A DNA stretch of 64,000 bases from Adiantum capillus-veneris. Taxonomy: Eukaryota > Streptophyta > Polypodiopsida > Polypodiales > Pteridaceae. How positions within the stretch are numbered: the stretch's first letter is position 1; each line of letters opens with the position of its first letter. The notes under the pieces are model-generated. The model was not told where the DNA came from and searched no databases. It worked only from the letters and a program-made list of their open reading frames with translations. The DNA is taken from positions 63,228,870 through 63,292,869 of the forward strand of contig CM043952.1 in NCBI GenBank assembly GCA_014529385.2. Reading direction: 5' to 3'. Shown here in pieces: positions 1 through 12,338 of this stretch. The position numbers and the translations under genes are program-made.

Positions 1-464
1 CCTCAACACACAGCGCCACCCCTCTAGACTAGTGCCCTTGCAACTCCCGGGCTCTGCAAACCCGTCACCTTCTCCTTCTCAGGGGCGGCTTCCCTCGCTT
101 GCCTGCTCGAGCCCCGCTTGGCCCTCCTCTCCTGCAACCTGTTGGCGAGACTCCCTCAGCCATGCAAAAACTGTCGCCTCTCCAATTCAGTCCCCGAGGG
201 GTTGCAACTCCCTGTTTCATGCAGTTGACCACCCCCCTTCATGCCCGATAGCCCCTGGCGGCCCTGCTTTTGCAGCCTCCGATTCCTCCTCTGCATGCAA
301 GGCCAGATGGCCCTTCCTTCTTCTCGCGCTCCTCGTCGACTGCAGCTTGCCATTCGCTTTTTTTTATATTAAGAGCCTTAAAAACTTTTGGGCTTGGCCC
401 CCTTGCACACGCCGCAACTGTCGGCTTTAATTTGCCTCAAAAAAAAAAAGATCTTCGCCCGGAT
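1..464. other. No supportable gene; C/T-rich DNA
   Basis: Short open frames exist on both strands (for example 32-430 plus), but their composition is Pro/Ser/Leu-rich as expected from pyrimidine-rich DNA and no family motif is visible. It lies 3' of the DUF4283-type ORF (minus), so it could be the variable tail of that element. Confidence 0.4.
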
Positions 465-1922
465 TCACACCTTGACATAAAAATCATAACTCCCTCTAAA
501 TGGTACCACTGATTGCCGCAGACAAAGCCATGTCTTTTCCTCGATAAAGCACAAACTCGTTCCGATCCTTGTGACCTTCAAACATACGCACCCACTTGGC
601 GAGTCACCAAATAACGGCCTTTGAGCTCGACCAACTTTAACATCCATTTTGTATACACCATGGCACCATCACTTAGGGCTTCAATCTGCTATGTTCGACC
701 GGTTATGTATCACATCCGACATACACATCCCTGTGAAACCTGCTCAAAAATGCATCTGATACATGCCAAAGTCTGATACCATCCTCCTGCATAATACCGG
801 GCATCTACTGCTGGCTTCTCCCTGTGTCAACCAAAACTGGTTGCACCAACGCCCCAAAGTACATCCCGAAATTGAGCAGAATAGTGATAAGCTCAGCTCC
901 AACATTGATCACCATGCTCTTTGGTGGTGACTTAGAAATATTCCAACCTATACAAACTCGGCTAGAGGATCTTCCAAGTCCCCTCTTGTTATGAACAAAC
1001 AAGAGGGTTCCCAGTTGACTGGCAAAAAACTTGATGTTATCCCATAGCCAGCTAGGCAGACCTGTGAGCTCGACCTGTGAGCTCGACCCAGACAGGATGA
1101 ATCCCCTGGAGGGACTTTGCTGAGTCTAATACTGCTTCCCATGGCACCAGACACACAGTGGTCCTGTTAAATATCAAGGGGCCTTTATCTAGGATCTTTG
1201 ACACATTGGAGCCCTCCTTGAATCTCACTAAGTAGAAGCCCTTGGCTAGGTAAGTGGTGTTTTCAATTGCCCCCCCATGTCCAAGGATTTGTGGTTTTTG
1301 AATCCTTTCGATCAATTCAAATCTATTAGAAACTCTCCCACTAAATGCAAAGACAAGATTGAGCTTAACTTGTATGGCTAGCTACTTTTTGATAAGTGTT
1401 GATAGAATTACGACAGTGATAGCCTCTGCAACCTCCACTTTCTACGGCAAAGGCATCTTTAGAGCACTATAGGCTCGATCCACTAGCCCTTCTTCGAGCA
1501 TCCCACTACATTCTGCTTAGAAGCAAGTTCTTTTGTTACCATTTGTGCCACCTTCTAACTGTATTTTTACTTCTTTTAGCTCTTGTTCAAGACGAGCTTT
1601 AACATTCTTCAGTTTTTCATGGCCTCCCTCACTTGATGCCTCAATAGTTGTGACTTTAGCGCAGTCCTTGGAGTTTAGACCCTTCAAAATGCTTGCGAAT
1701 AAGATGCTTGGTTTGAGAGAAGCAGACACTGTTGATCCCTTGTTCCCATTCGTACAAATCGGCCCTTGGGGCACACCCACCTTGAGGGTCTTCACCTTGA
1801 AGTTGATTACCTGAGCAGTTTGGACTAGCTCTTTTCCTTTTTCTTTTATCAAGAGGACCTTGTCCCTTCCCCTTCATCCATCGGAGCAATTCCATCATTT
1901 TTTGACACTTTTCTAGCCGCAA
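465..1922 (-). pseudogene. DUF4283-type retroelement ORF, decayed
   Basis: The clearest part is 1315-805 (minus), read in two frames. It has KGFYLVRFKEG, a DKGPLIFN segment, VCLVPWE and HPVWVELTG, then LFVHNKRGLG and RVCIGWNISKS. This is the order of motifs in the plant DUF4283 domain, usually found in the first ORF of LINE-like or related retroelements. A Lys/Glu-rich stretch at 1922-1517 lies upstream in the expected N-terminal position, and 647-465 may continue the ORF. At least two frameshifts and several stops break it; no reverse transcriptase is visible. The domain call is firm; the element class is inferred. Confidence 0.65.
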
Positions 1923-2282
1923 GCATTTGCAAAGATTAATATCTTACAGGTTAAAACAATTATTAGGCCAGTGAGGCATTGGGTTAAAACAACAATTGAT
2001 ATTTCACGAGTTAAAACAACGATTAATATCAATGAGATATTAATCATAGAGTCAACGAACAGGGGTGGCGAGAGGCAATAAGGTGCTCGTCATGTAGCTT
2101 AAGCGCACAAAAGAGAGTGATGGACCTGACCTGAGCGTAATCAAGCAAAGCAAGCAGAGGGGGCAAGAGCTACCCAAGAATTACAGAGCCGCAATTGGTG
2201 ACGCTGATCTAAAAAGATATGGTGGAAATTGAGAATCTGAAGCAGGCCTAGGGCTACGAGACATAGAATGCTAGTCACTGAG

Positions 2283-2284
<2 letters not shown>
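1923..2284. other. Intergenic, no gene seen
   Basis: A short direct repeat of about 45 bp (a 'cagg/gagttaaaacaac...attaatat' block) occurs two to three times between 1945 and 2035. Nothing else could be identified. Confidence 0.4.

Positions 2285-2347
<63 letters not shown>
2285..2347. repeat. (CT)n microsatellite
   Basis: An uninterrupted CT dinucleotide tract of about 63 bp. One of at least eight CT/GA tracts of 28 bp or more in the window. Confidence 0.98.
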
Positions 2348-2349
<2 letters not shown>

Positions 2350-3984
2350 GTTCATTCTTACCTACACTCCATCACTTCTTGTCAAGAAGGCTTACCCATT
2401 CTTGAAGGTATTCCAAAGGAAGTTGAGATCTTAAAACACACAACAAAAAACAACACAAAACTTTAAGGGCATTCTATCAAGTGTGGATCTCCATGGTGGT
2501 GTAATTAAACTAACAAAGGACAAAAAAGCATTAAGAAGCATTATGGCAAAAAAAAACACCCTTTCAAGAATTCATAAGTGTAGATGGGTTGGTAAATATA
2601 TATTATCCACAAACGTATGCGTGTAAGGTTTGGGATAAATCTTTTGAATTTTGCCAAAAATGGTAGTTTATAGTGTAATTTTTGAAATTTTATTTCCCAA
2701 AACAAACAAAAAATGAAATCATTGGTCTAATCTTTTGACAAAGTTTTTTTTTTAATAAAGCTAAAACATCTTGAAGACCCTTGAAAAATAGCCATTGGAA
2801 GATAAATAGCCCCTAAAGTTTCCCTTGTGAAGCACAGACAATAGACCCAATAAAGTTTTTATTAGTGGTAATAATGTGAAGCATTTTCTTTTGAGATATT
2901 TTAATTCCCAAAGTCCCCATGAGTTTTAATTATGAAAAAGGTTTTTGATGCAAACACTCATAAAGGTAATGAAGCACCCCATGGACTTAAGCATGCTCAC
3001 ATCTGTAAATCTTTTTGAAGAATTATTTAGGTTGCTTGAAAAAGCAAAACTAACCTCTAATGAGCCCTCCACTTAAAGTTTTCCACCGATACTTTCACAA
3101 CCCAAGAGTTGATGCCTAGGGTCAAGACACACATCACACATTAGAAAGTTGTTTCTAATTATTTGCAACACTTACTTTTTACACAAGGTGCATATTTCCT
3201 TGACATGTATGGCTCATTGGGCATTTGGAGTAGTCAAGGATATGGAACACTCTGATTATCAAGGAAAAACAATCTACTTCAAAAATACAGGTTATAGAGG
3301 TGGGAGGAAAGAGATCAAAGGCTTACATGAGATGTTCAACTGGTTCTATAGAGTTTTAGCTAGAAGAGAGGGGAAGAAGCCTCGAGTCAAAAGTAGCCTC
3401 AAATGCAAAGCTACTAAAGTGATTAACATAAAGCAATAACAATTGTATCATGCCTCAAGGTTCCGATAGTGGTTGATGACAACAAGGTGACAAAATGAAA
3501 GGTGATGGATAAAATACTCTTTTTTTTTTGGCAAATTTGTAATTTCTATTGTTAACCTGCATAGTAATGCCAAGTGGGTTTTTTTGCAACACACTTCATG
3601 GTTCCGTGCATGAAGTTTTTTCTTATTTTGACTTTTTAATATTTTAATATTTTTCTTGATTTTCATTAAAACGTTTAAACTTTCAAATGCTATGTAAGAA
3701 AATCTCATAACTTTAGGCTCATTTGTCATTTGCAAGTTCTAAGCCACCATCTTGATCATGCAAGGGCACACACTCCATTGTTGGACGGCATGGATGACAA
3801 TGAGTACCAAATGACTATAGGAACTACCACCCTATTAAGAAACTTTGGAGGTCTTTGTGAGGGTCTTTTAGTGGAGAGAGAAAAAAGAGATCCTCCAATG
3901 GAAAAAGGGCCAACATCACGTAGAAAAATAGGATGATATTAACAAATATGAAAAAGGTATCACTCACATTCAATGGTCCAACGG
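2348..3984. other. AT-rich spacer, no recognised gene
   Basis: The region is AT-rich. The longest open frames (3149-3439 plus, 96 residues; 3735-3448 minus, 95 residues) show no family motif and no clear coding bias. A remnant of an unknown repeat is possible. Confidence 0.4.
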
Positions 3985-3989
3985 TCCTT

Positions 3990-4530
3990 ATAAACGATCA
4001 CCTTTTCATTAAGTGTGAGTGTCTTTTTCATGAGGTTGTCGCCACTCATTCAATACGGTTTTAGTCATCACTGAAATGAAAAAAACTTGCAAAATTGTCA
4101 ATTAGTGTCAGAATTCAAAGATTTTGACACCGCCAACGTGTCTAGAATGTCCAAAAATCTAAAAGTCAAATGTCTCTTTGCCTTGTTCTAACACCCAAGA
4201 GGGAGAAAATGCCAAAAAAACCCTAAAAAGGGATTTTTGCCGAATGGCGAACGAGGGGGATTCTAGCTTTTTGTAAAATGGCCTCTACATGCTGTTAGGA
4301 AAATTTCCCTCTCCGAATGTCAAGAAAGGAAAAGTAGACATTCAATTTTTAGGTTTTTGGACGTTCTAGACGCATTGGCGATGTCAAAATCTTCAATTTT
4401 TGATGCTACTTGACAGTTGTTGAATTTTTTCATTTTAGTGTGATAACAAAAGCCATATTGAATGAGCGACGCCAATCTTGTGAAAGAGACACTCGCGTTT
4501 AATGAAAAAGTACCGTTTTCAAGGAATGTC
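3990..4530. repeat. Large imperfect foldback (inverted repeat)
   Basis: The plus strand from about 3990 to 4215 matches the reverse complement of about 4295-4530, with an estimated 75-80% identity and a core of about 80 bp. Shared blocks include TTTCATTAA, CTCATTCAATA, GATTTTGACA and TCTAGAA(T/C)GTCCAAAAA. The arms read the same words in opposite orientation, so a transcript could fold into a long hairpin. No transposase is present and no clean target duplication was found at the ragged outer ends. A foldback/MITE or the collapsed termini of a Mutator-type element are both possible. Confidence 0.8.
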
Positions 4531-4674
4531 GAAAAGTTAGGTTCACTTTTCACAGTATCTAATTGTCCTTTTGGATGTTCTCAATAAGTGCAAAGGCATT
4601 TTAAGAAAATTTTCTAGAGAGAGAAATAGAATTTCTTAGAAGATCTTCCAAATGACCTCTGAAATCTTCTAATG

Positions 4675-4930
4675 CACCATGCCACAGAGAACCTGCAACA
4701 TCCACCTCGTGAAAAATCCATCACCAAAATCTCACAATCTCCACCTCATGTGGAATCCACCACACCCAACCTACAACCACTACTTGAGGAATCATTGACA
4801 AACTGTAACCTCCACCTCATATGGAATCCACCACAAAAAACTCGCAACCTCCACCTCTTGTAGAACACCCTTGAAACCCGCAACCTCCACCAATTGTAGA
4901 ACCTATGCCAGAAAACACACAATATCCACT
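4675..4930. repeat. Degenerate minisatellite, 36-57 bp units
   Basis: The phrase 'caacctccacct..t.(t/g)gaa' recurs about six times with spacings of about 36-57 bp. In one plus frame it reads as repeated (S/Q)PP(H/L)(M/V)E units, so it may be the remnant of a proline-rich coding repeat. Stops interrupt every frame. Confidence 0.65.
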
Positions 4931-4979
4931 TCCATTCAACAAATTTTTGGTGATCTCCCACCCTTGATGCTGCTCTTGT

Positions 4980-4997
4980 CCCCCCCCCCCCCCCCCC
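4980..4997. repeat. Poly(C) homopolymer
   Basis: Eighteen consecutive C residues, next to the proline-rich minisatellite. Confidence 0.95.
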
Positions 4998-5636
4998 TTC
5001 TGATGTACTTCAAAAGCAGAGAAGCACTACTCCGAGGCAAGCTGTCATTGGGTGCTTCACTCCCAAAAAGATCCCATCACATGTAAAGAAGTGTGCAAAG
5101 AAGAAAAAGATCAACACTACCATTTCTAAAGTGCGGTAGGGATAGAAAGAGAGGATAAAAACATACAAGAATGATATTCCTCAATGGGAATGATAGCCAC
5201 CTGTACCATCACCACCAACTAGTCATATTTGGCAATATTGTAAAAATGTGGACAAGGACCACTAAATGCAACTTCCATAAAAACTTATAAAATCCTAGGT
5301 GGACCGACAATGGATGGGCATGATAGAATTACATGTGACTATCATGTACGACATTTGGGACATAAATCCATGGATCTTTTCCTAGAGATATGAAGAACAT
5401 CACCTGGTTAATTATACAAATCATTTTTTATAATTATTTTAGGTTGAACTGAGGACTTTCTATGTGATATACTAGATGTCGAGATCATGCTACTAGAGCA
5501 TGGCTATTTGATGTAATAAGAAAGGGAGGTAATTTGTGAGATTATTAGGGTCATGTTGTTGCCACCCGATCGATTGTTATAGCTAGACAAAGATATTCCT
5601 TGTGAGATTTGTGCATTGCACTTCGTGGTGTTCAGC
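4998..5636 (+). other. Spacer, possibly decayed coding DNA
   Basis: The plus frame holds a Lys-rich stretch and IMYDIWDINPW-like text, interrupted by many stops. It might continue the proline-rich frame before it. No family is recognised. Confidence 0.3.
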
Positions 5637-5985
5637 TCATGAAAGACCATTTTCAATGAGATTATTCATGCCTTTACAATATTGTAATGTAAATATGTAC
5701 TCTTTTAGAGCTAGTGCCCAATGCAAAAGTCTTCTTGGGAGATGGTCCTTTTGTAATAAAGTGATGAGGGGCTGATGATCCATTTCAACTGAGACCTCCA
5801 TCATGATGAAAGTATATACGGTTGGAATTTGGCAAATGCTCAAAATTATGGCAAGAAGCTCCTTTCCAATTGTGGAATTCCATGCAGGTTAAAGAGTGGC
5901 GGGCAAATGAAATTGGCCTCCATTTGCCCATGGTGGCTCGTTGAAGTAAAATAGCTCCCAATCCTTGCCATGGAGGCATCAATTT
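5637..5985 (-). pseudogene. Gypsy RNase H fragment
   Basis: Two overlapping frames give (A)ILLQRATMGKWRPISFARHSLT, matching the Ty3-type RNase H start, and then SVEMDHQPLITLL followed by LHWALALKEYIFTLQYCKGMNN, matching the segment with the catalytic Asp (VDHQ equivalent MDHQ). One frameshift separates them. The usual ADALSR end reads IENGLS. Confidence 0.75.
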
Positions 5986-6364
5986 GAAGCTTCAATGGAT
6001 GTTGAAAATTTGGATGTTCAAAGCGACCGGCTTCTTGAATTACCTCTTTGAGAGCATCAAAACTACACTAGCAAGCGGTGCTCCAAACATACTTGGCAAT
6101 CTTCCTAAGAAGCTGGTGGAGGAGATAAGTTATAGCGGACAAACTTGAGATAAAGCAAAGGGAAAAGTTTTCTAGGACTAATATAACTTGAAGGGTTTTC
6201 ATAGATGTGGGAGGTGGATAGCTTTGTATAGCCATAACTATAGAGGCATCCTTATGAATTCCCTCAATTAAGACTATGAAGCCTAAGAATTTGAGCTTGG
6301 AAATGCCCCATTTGCATTTGCAAAGCTAAAGGTGAAGGTTAAATTTTTGTATCAGGTTGAGGAC

Positions 6365-6830
6365 TTATTCTAGGACTTGTAGGTGCTCTTCCCATGTGGG
6401 TGTATGGATATGAATGTCATCTAAATATATGAGAAGGACACCCTTGAGTATAAAGTCTTGAAAAATGGGGTTGAGAGTTTGTAGGAAGTTAGTGGCGGCA
6501 TCTGAAAGGCCAGAAGGAATTCTTGTGCACTGATATAATCCCATGTGTGTCCTAAATGGTGTTTTATGGGCATCACTAGGGTTCAAATAAATCCGCCAAT
6601 AGCCAATAGCTAAGTCAAGGGACATGAAATTTCTAGATATGCCTAACCATGTAGCAAATCAGCAACGCAAGGTCGTGGGTATAGATCATGAACTGCAACT
6701 TTGTTCAAAAGGTAAAAGCCAATGAAAAACCTATAAGTGTCATCATACTTCCTAACTAAATGTGGCTCAAATACTCAATCACTACATGAGGTTGAATAAC
6801 TTGCTTGTGAAACATGTCTCGAATAGCATC
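6365..6830 (-). pseudogene. Gypsy reverse transcriptase fragment
   Basis: The segment 6625-6365 has an intact frame of 86 residues with LDLAIGYWRIYLNP, KTPFRTHMGLYQ, IPSGLSDAATNF and the catalytic YLDD box. Upstream (to about 6830) broken frames give a YDDTYRFFIGF segment and LNKVAVHDLYP, equivalent to the RT palm start. Catalytic DD is present, but flanking stops make it non-functional. Confidence 0.8.
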
Positions 6831-7071
6831 TCTTATACTTTAATGCAGCTCCAAAGGAGATCTTTGTCTCAGGAAGCCATGCGTACAGGAGAAGCATCCT
6901 TCATATTAATTTAACGATTCATTGGAAAATTAATGAGAGAGGTGCTTGTAGGTATCTAGAAGAGACTAAGGAATCTTCCCAAACAAAGATTGAATTTATC
7001 ACATGCGTGTAGACTTATCAACAACCATGTGTTGTGTGTGTGTACAAAATTTGGATCTTGTGAAGAACACG

Positions 7072-7257
7072 TCACGGGAATGGGGTATCAAAATGTAGTT
7101 GGGCTTTAATTTTGATGAACCAATCACAACCAAGCGTCAAAACAAATAATTGACGAGGCAAGACATAAAATGTGTGAGTGAACTGTTTGCTTGAGACTAA
7201 AATGGTGCAATGGGCTGTTGTGTGTGAATAATAAAATTCTTTATTATCACCAAACAT
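7072..7257 (-). pseudogene. Retropepsin-like fragment of the decayed gypsy
   Basis: A 61-residue frame ends in LPRQLFVLTLGCDWFIKIKAQLHFD, which fits the C-terminal part of a plant gypsy protease (VILGMDWL...A.ID equivalent). The catalytic DSG part, expected at about 7258-7350, is not clearly readable. Confidence 0.55.
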
Positions 7258-7529
7258 AATACATATAGGAGTGGTGGCACTTAAGGGGATTTTTAATTTA
7301 TTGACTAGATACTAGCTAATTGAGGAAATGGTACTACTAGAGTCTAACCATGGTTTGAGAGGTGTGCCTTTGATCGTGCATAGTCGAAGACAACATGTGG
7401 CAAAATTTGTTGAAGCTTGGAATTTTGATGAGTGCCCTTCCATCAGCCACCCGCTTAGATGCTTTCTGGGAGAGCCATCAAGGTCACTATATTAGCTCAT
7501 TGTACTTCAGAATTTTAAACTTGCTCATT

Positions 7530-7625
7530 TTCTTATAAATGCCTACAATGCTCATTGATATGCCAATAATTGTTGTAGTAAAAACACTTAAAGCAACCTT
7601 GAGCATCCCAAATTGACTTGTGCAT
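7530..7625 (-). pseudogene. Nucleocapsid zinc-knuckle remnant
   Basis: One minus frame reads GCFKCFYYNNYWHINEHC. The C-x2-C pair and the H-x4-C pair of a CCHC knuckle are present, with seven residues rather than four between them. The position, 5' of the protease on the minus strand, supports the call. Confidence 0.55.
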
Positions 7626-7860
7626 TTTGGACATCTATATCCATGAGGTTCAAGAAACAATCTATGGGTTGTTGTTGAGGAGTAGACTATGACACCAAGA
7701 TATTGCTATCCTCACTTTGAACAACACTATCAATGCATTGTGCAATCTGTGTTGCAGCAAGAATCAAACTCAGCGGAATAAATTGTGGGGAAGGCGAGGA
7801 CAAGGAAGTTTCATTTCTTCTGACAAGGTGGTATTACCTGTAGTAGGAGTTGATTGAGCT

Positions 7861-8590
7861 TGACGATGAATTGTTCTGATGGATCCAATTGTTGTTGTTA
7901 TTGCTTCAATGCTTTTAATTTCTATAGGTGTCACGTGCGCACTTCACTTGCGCCACATGCACATGCTTCTGCCATGGTCTCGCATCAGTCATAGCCTAGC
8001 TTAGGACTGAGCTTGGTACTTTGTGTGCCTCTAACAGGACGTGCATGCCCAGGCTGATCAAACTTGCATGTACCATCTCTTGCACAGTATAGTCATTTCA
8101 GCATGAGCATTTTCTACTGCATGAACCACCCCTTATAGGTCATTTATTTATAAGTGACTTTTGGAATTCTTTTTAGAAATTGTGGGTTTGTTGGGAATCT
8201 TGCCCGACCCGGTATTTAATTCCCATAAATGAAAACCTAGCGCTTGCAAAATCATACAGAGGAGCAGAAGGAGCAGAAGCAGCAAAGCCTCTCAAGCAGC
8301 AGTACCCACGCAGCAGTACCCCAAGCAGCAGCATCAATGTTTTTGGAGCAGATTTTAGTCATTAGCATTTTTGTGACAGTACCATCCCTTAGTCTTGCCG
8401 TGTACCAGATCCCATTCACGGTAGGAGATCCTCGTCGAAAAGACATCCATCGTGACAATTTTTAGATTTCAGCCTTGGCATTTTTCAGCCTCGTCGTCGT
8501 CACAACACAGTTTTCAATTTTCAGCCCTAACCATCAGCGCCATATTCAGCCGTATAGATCAGCCATCATTCTCAATTTTCAGCCTTGACA
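7861..8590. other. Spacer, possible LTR debris
   Basis: No gene is visible. A TGTTGGGAATC start at about 8189 resembles retrotransposon LTR starts, and 8260-8345 is rich in AGCAG triplets. No partner LTR or PBS was found, so this stays unassigned. Confidence 0.3.
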
Positions 8591-8815
8591 CCGTCTTCGT
8601 TGATATCATCGTCGTCGTTGACATTGTCAATGTCATCGCAGATCTCGGACTTGACAATGACACCATTGTCATCATCGTCATAGACCCATCAGTACCTCGT
8701 CGTCAACATCATCGTCATCATCACAGACCCATCAGTACCTCGTCGTCATCATCATCATTGCTGACATAGACCTATCAATACCTCGTTGTCGACATCATCG
8801 TCGTCAACGTAGGCT
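8590..8815. repeat. CGTCAT-rich triplet and ~50 bp tandem repeat
   Basis: The region is a run of GTC/ATC/GTT triplets. From about 8680 an imperfect ~50 bp unit (AGACC(C/T)ATCA(G/A)TACCTCGT...) is repeated three times. The plus frame would encode Val/Ile/Asp repeats, so the frame at 8452-8769 is treated as a repeat artefact. Confidence 0.75.
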
Positions 8816-8821
8816 TTGATT

Positions 8822-10110
8822 TGCCCCCAAGTATCCATGTGTGATCACCCTCTTAATTGCGGCAGTGGCAGTGTCATCGGTGCTCCCACCCTCTATCCTC
8901 AATAAGTGTTTGGCGTAGAAGGCACAAGAACCCACCCCTACAGGGTGCCACACCAACACTAAGCGCCACCCAAAACAAGCCCGTGGCTGCCCTGACACAC
9001 CGCGCATTCTGCCAGTAAACCTCTGTAATCCACGGCCACCGACCAGGGAGCCATCAATGCAGCACTCACCCGAGCCCTCCATAGCTCACAAGAGCCCCAA
9101 GCTCTCTCTACACACTTCATTTATCAAAAGGGGTGTCCATTGTAGGCAATATACCTCGCATTTCTTGATATTGGCCATGCATGTGGGGTTATGCGATGGT
9201 GCCACGTGGTGGCAGCCCATCGACTAACCTCCAAAAGCCTACAAAGCACCAAAACCTCCTCAATTTAATTCAAAAACCCCATTTTTGGCCCCATATTGGA
9301 TGCCCTGCCATTCACTGCATGGTGATCCAGCTGTCAATCCGTAAAATCTCATGCAAACCCCTGGTGCCAGAATCCAACTCCATCTCTTTTCTCTGCACTC
9401 CCATGATCCATCAACCTCGCACGACGTGTACCAAAATAGCAAAAATCATCTGATGCGACACTCGTGGCAAAATTGGCACACACTTCAATTTGCTATATCT
9501 TCCTGACCCGGGCCCCGATTAACAAGCAACCACTTACTGCTAGCTCCATTCATTGCATAGCACAGTCTAGAACTTGATTGAGCATAAAAAACTTTCAGAT
9601 GGGACATCGATTGAGGCAACAAAATCATCACGGAACTGGCCCTCGATGAAACTTCATTTGGCAATATCTTGACATCCACGACTCCAAATGATGATCTAAA
9701 AAGACCCACATGCTCCACATGATGAGCTCTACACATCCATACATTGCAACCTGGATCTGACCACATGTAATTACGTGTCCTATCCGTCTCAGATCTGCAA
9801 TGCAGCTCTAGCTTTAAACTGTCACATCTTTCACACCATGGCTCTGGTTGATGAGCCGCTTGGACCAGCTTTCTCAGTACTTCAAGCTCTTCATCTTCAA
9901 GCAAAAAAAATAATGTGGACATCCTTCACCTACCATCCTATCATGCCCTTTCTGGAGCTCTTCTGGCCTAAAAAACCACATAAAGTATATATCTCCTCTC
10001 CCACTTTCTTGTCGAGTCTCTTCCCATCAACTCTAGCAATCTGCCATGCATCTGTAAGCATACACATCATTGCATGTGTCCTCTTCTAGGGACGACACGC
10101 TTTGGTTGCA
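8822..10110 (-). repeat. LTR-like arm A (probable 3' LTR) of gag-only element
   Basis: This block matches 21319-22272 plus 35810-36101 in the same orientation, collinearly, at an estimated 80-85% identity. Matching points include GCCCCCAAGTATCCAT, TGCCACGTGG, CATTTTTGGCCCCATAT and TTCAAGCTCTTCATCTTCAA. The two copies flank a gag-like frame on the minus strand, the layout of an LTR pair. An AAGGGGG tract lies just beyond 10123, in the place of a polypurine tract. Exact ends, target duplication and PBS could not be fixed, so a duplicated non-LTR block remains possible. Confidence 0.6.
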
Positions 10111-12338
10111 TCATCATTGTCCAACCCCCTTGTTGAACATTCATGTTCAACCAAAAACTACTTTGTTCTTCTATCAACTGCAAAAACTGGCAAACACTAT
10201 CAGCAAACTAAAAACCACTACCATATATACAAGGCTCTACTCCTGTCTGTTGCTACCAAGATTCAAGTGGGTTGCCCCACCCCCTGCGTAATAGCATCTC
10301 TTCCACCTAGATCAAATGGCCATCCACTTGCTGCACCACACAAACCAATACCTTCTGGGTCAAATAGGACAATCTGGTCCTCCCCCTTCACCTGCAAGAC
10401 CTTACCATACTGCTTCTCCCAACCACCAACATGCTTTCTCCAACTGCCTTCAGTCACAACCTCATCATGTAAATCAGCACACGAAACAACTGAGTCTGAC
10501 CCTCCCTCCCAACCATATAAAGTGAGGCTTTCATCCAAGAAGCCTGGTCCAAAAAGCATTGTGGTTGATACTAACGCTCCTCCAATCGATCTCTACCAGC
10601 ATAACCATAGCACATTGCTCATCCACCACTGGAGTCTCCTCTTTTGGAGAGGCTAACTCTTGCATCACCTGTAGCATGGTCAGAGCTTTATCCACAAGCA
10701 CATGTATACCTTCATCCATGGCATTCTTGGCATCATCAAAGCCCCAATCAACTTCATCTTGAGTGCATACCTCTTTAGACATCTTAGACACAACTAGGGA
10801 ATCTCCTTCATTCTCCATAGAACGTGCCTGTTGCACTAGACTCACCGCCATCTTTGAATCTGCGCTCACCTCCTTGGCAGCAACACACTCAATGCCATCA
10901 GCATTGAGCCCTTTATCTTCAATTATCGGCTTTTCAAAGTTGATTTTCCCTACCTACTTGTTAGCTTCGATTGATTGCACTTCGACCACATCTTCCACCA
11001 CTCCATCATGCTATACCAAAGTAGAGAGAGGCTCTCCTCGCACTGCATCATCATGGTCCTCATCCGTAGGCAAGGCCACCTCATTCCTTTTGGCAAAATC
11101 CTGCACCACTTCTTCTTGCATATCCTCATAGCTGGACATAGACTTCTCCACTTGATCCTCATCAAGCATTACGGCTTGCACCGCTCCCTGCTCTTCACAC
11201 ATATCCACCGTATCTCCGTGCACATGCAAAAGATCAAACTCTCCATACCTGGACTAGGTTGACTCTATTTCCCAGCTTGTATCTGCATCCATACAGCTGC
11301 ACTCTATCGGCTCAACTTCGTCTTCTGTCTCAAGTTCGGGAATCTCCTCTAGCTTTATCGCCTCGACTTCATTTACAAATTGTACCCTCTGATCTTTACC
11401 ATTCTTCAAAGAAGCTGACTGAACGTCCATACCTTGATTTGGCACTACTTCTCTTGCTTGATCTGGAACTGTCTTCACCTCTCCTGCACAGTTGGAGCCG
11501 CCCTAATTGGAAACCTCGGCATGAGAACCTCTCCATCTCTTTGCATCCACAAAACCTTGGGTTCTTCTCGCACCGGTACATTTGTTTGCACCACCTTCGG
11601 CTCCACCCTCATCGCTTCAATTGGCTTAGGCACCACAACCTTTGACAACCCTTGCCTAGCATATCGCTTCCTCAATCTCTTTTTGGTCCGGCCTCTCGCC
11701 ATTCCACCGCCTCAGAATACGTCGCGGGGCCATCCATCTCCACTTTTTCCCTGACCTCCTCATGTAGGCAATCAAAAAACTTGCTCATTTTTAGAAAGTC
11801 AACGCTCTAGGTAGCAATTACCACCATCAACTCTCGCCAAAAGGCTTCAAATTCCCATATGAATGCCTAGAAATCTATGTCCAACCTTTGCTTTAGATCA
11901 TCTAGCTTTCTTTTTACCTCATGCATCTGCACCGTTGTTGGTACATTCAAAAAGCAGCTTCCAAAGCTTCACAGTTCATCTTTTCCTCTGTCGATAATCC
12001 ATCAAACCACCATTTTGCACTCCCACCAACCAAGAGTGGGAAAATTTATACAACACCTTCTTTTGCCAACCTATTTTCCAGCACGAACAAACTGTAGTCT
12101 TGCAGCCAAGTTTTTGCATCCTCCATCCCAGTGAAAGTAGGAAAACCCATCCACGCCATCTTGCACCGTATTTGCCCCTCAAAACCTACACTTCATTCGC
12201 TCCGAAATCACGACTTCATCTTCACATAGGAGCAATCAAATAGCTCCTCCGTGGGGGCACCAGAAGATGGATGAAAGGGGAACACGCCCGGAACCCAACC
12301 AATATGCCTCTCTATAGCCCAGGATAATCGTTGCCTAA
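10111..12338 (-). pseudogene. gag-like gene of the gag-only element, broken
   Basis: Near 12170 the minus strand reads MGFPTFTGMEDAKTWLQDY, followed by a WWFDGL stretch, a run equivalent to a retrotransposon gag capsid domain (F.G.EDA..WL ... KWWF..L). Downstream (11702-10263) come a basic ARGRTKKRLRKRY segment and long acidic Glu/Asp/Val-rich frames. Several frameshifts and stops are present. No protease, RT or integrase follows before arm A, so the parent was probably non-autonomous. Its 5' part lies beyond the insertion, at 20620-21318. Confidence 0.6.

Larger units (their letters stand above)
5637..7860 (-). mobile_element. Decayed Ty3/gypsy retrotransposon, internal part
   Basis: Read on the minus strand, the order is nucleocapsid zinc knuckle (about 7625-7535), retropepsin-like segment (7257-7072), reverse transcriptase (about 6830-6365) and RNase H (about 5985-5637). 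This is the gypsy order gag-PR-RT-RH. Integrase and LTRs were not found. Frameshifts and stops are frequent, so the copy is old and dead. Confidence 0.8.

Noticed and set aside
8452..8769. 105-residue Val/Ile/Asp-rich ORF
   Set aside because: Product of the GTC/ATC triplet repeat.
10102..11754. Several plus-strand ORFs of 95-184 residues
   Set aside because: They are antisense to the minus-strand gag-like frames, which have the recognisable capsid motif.
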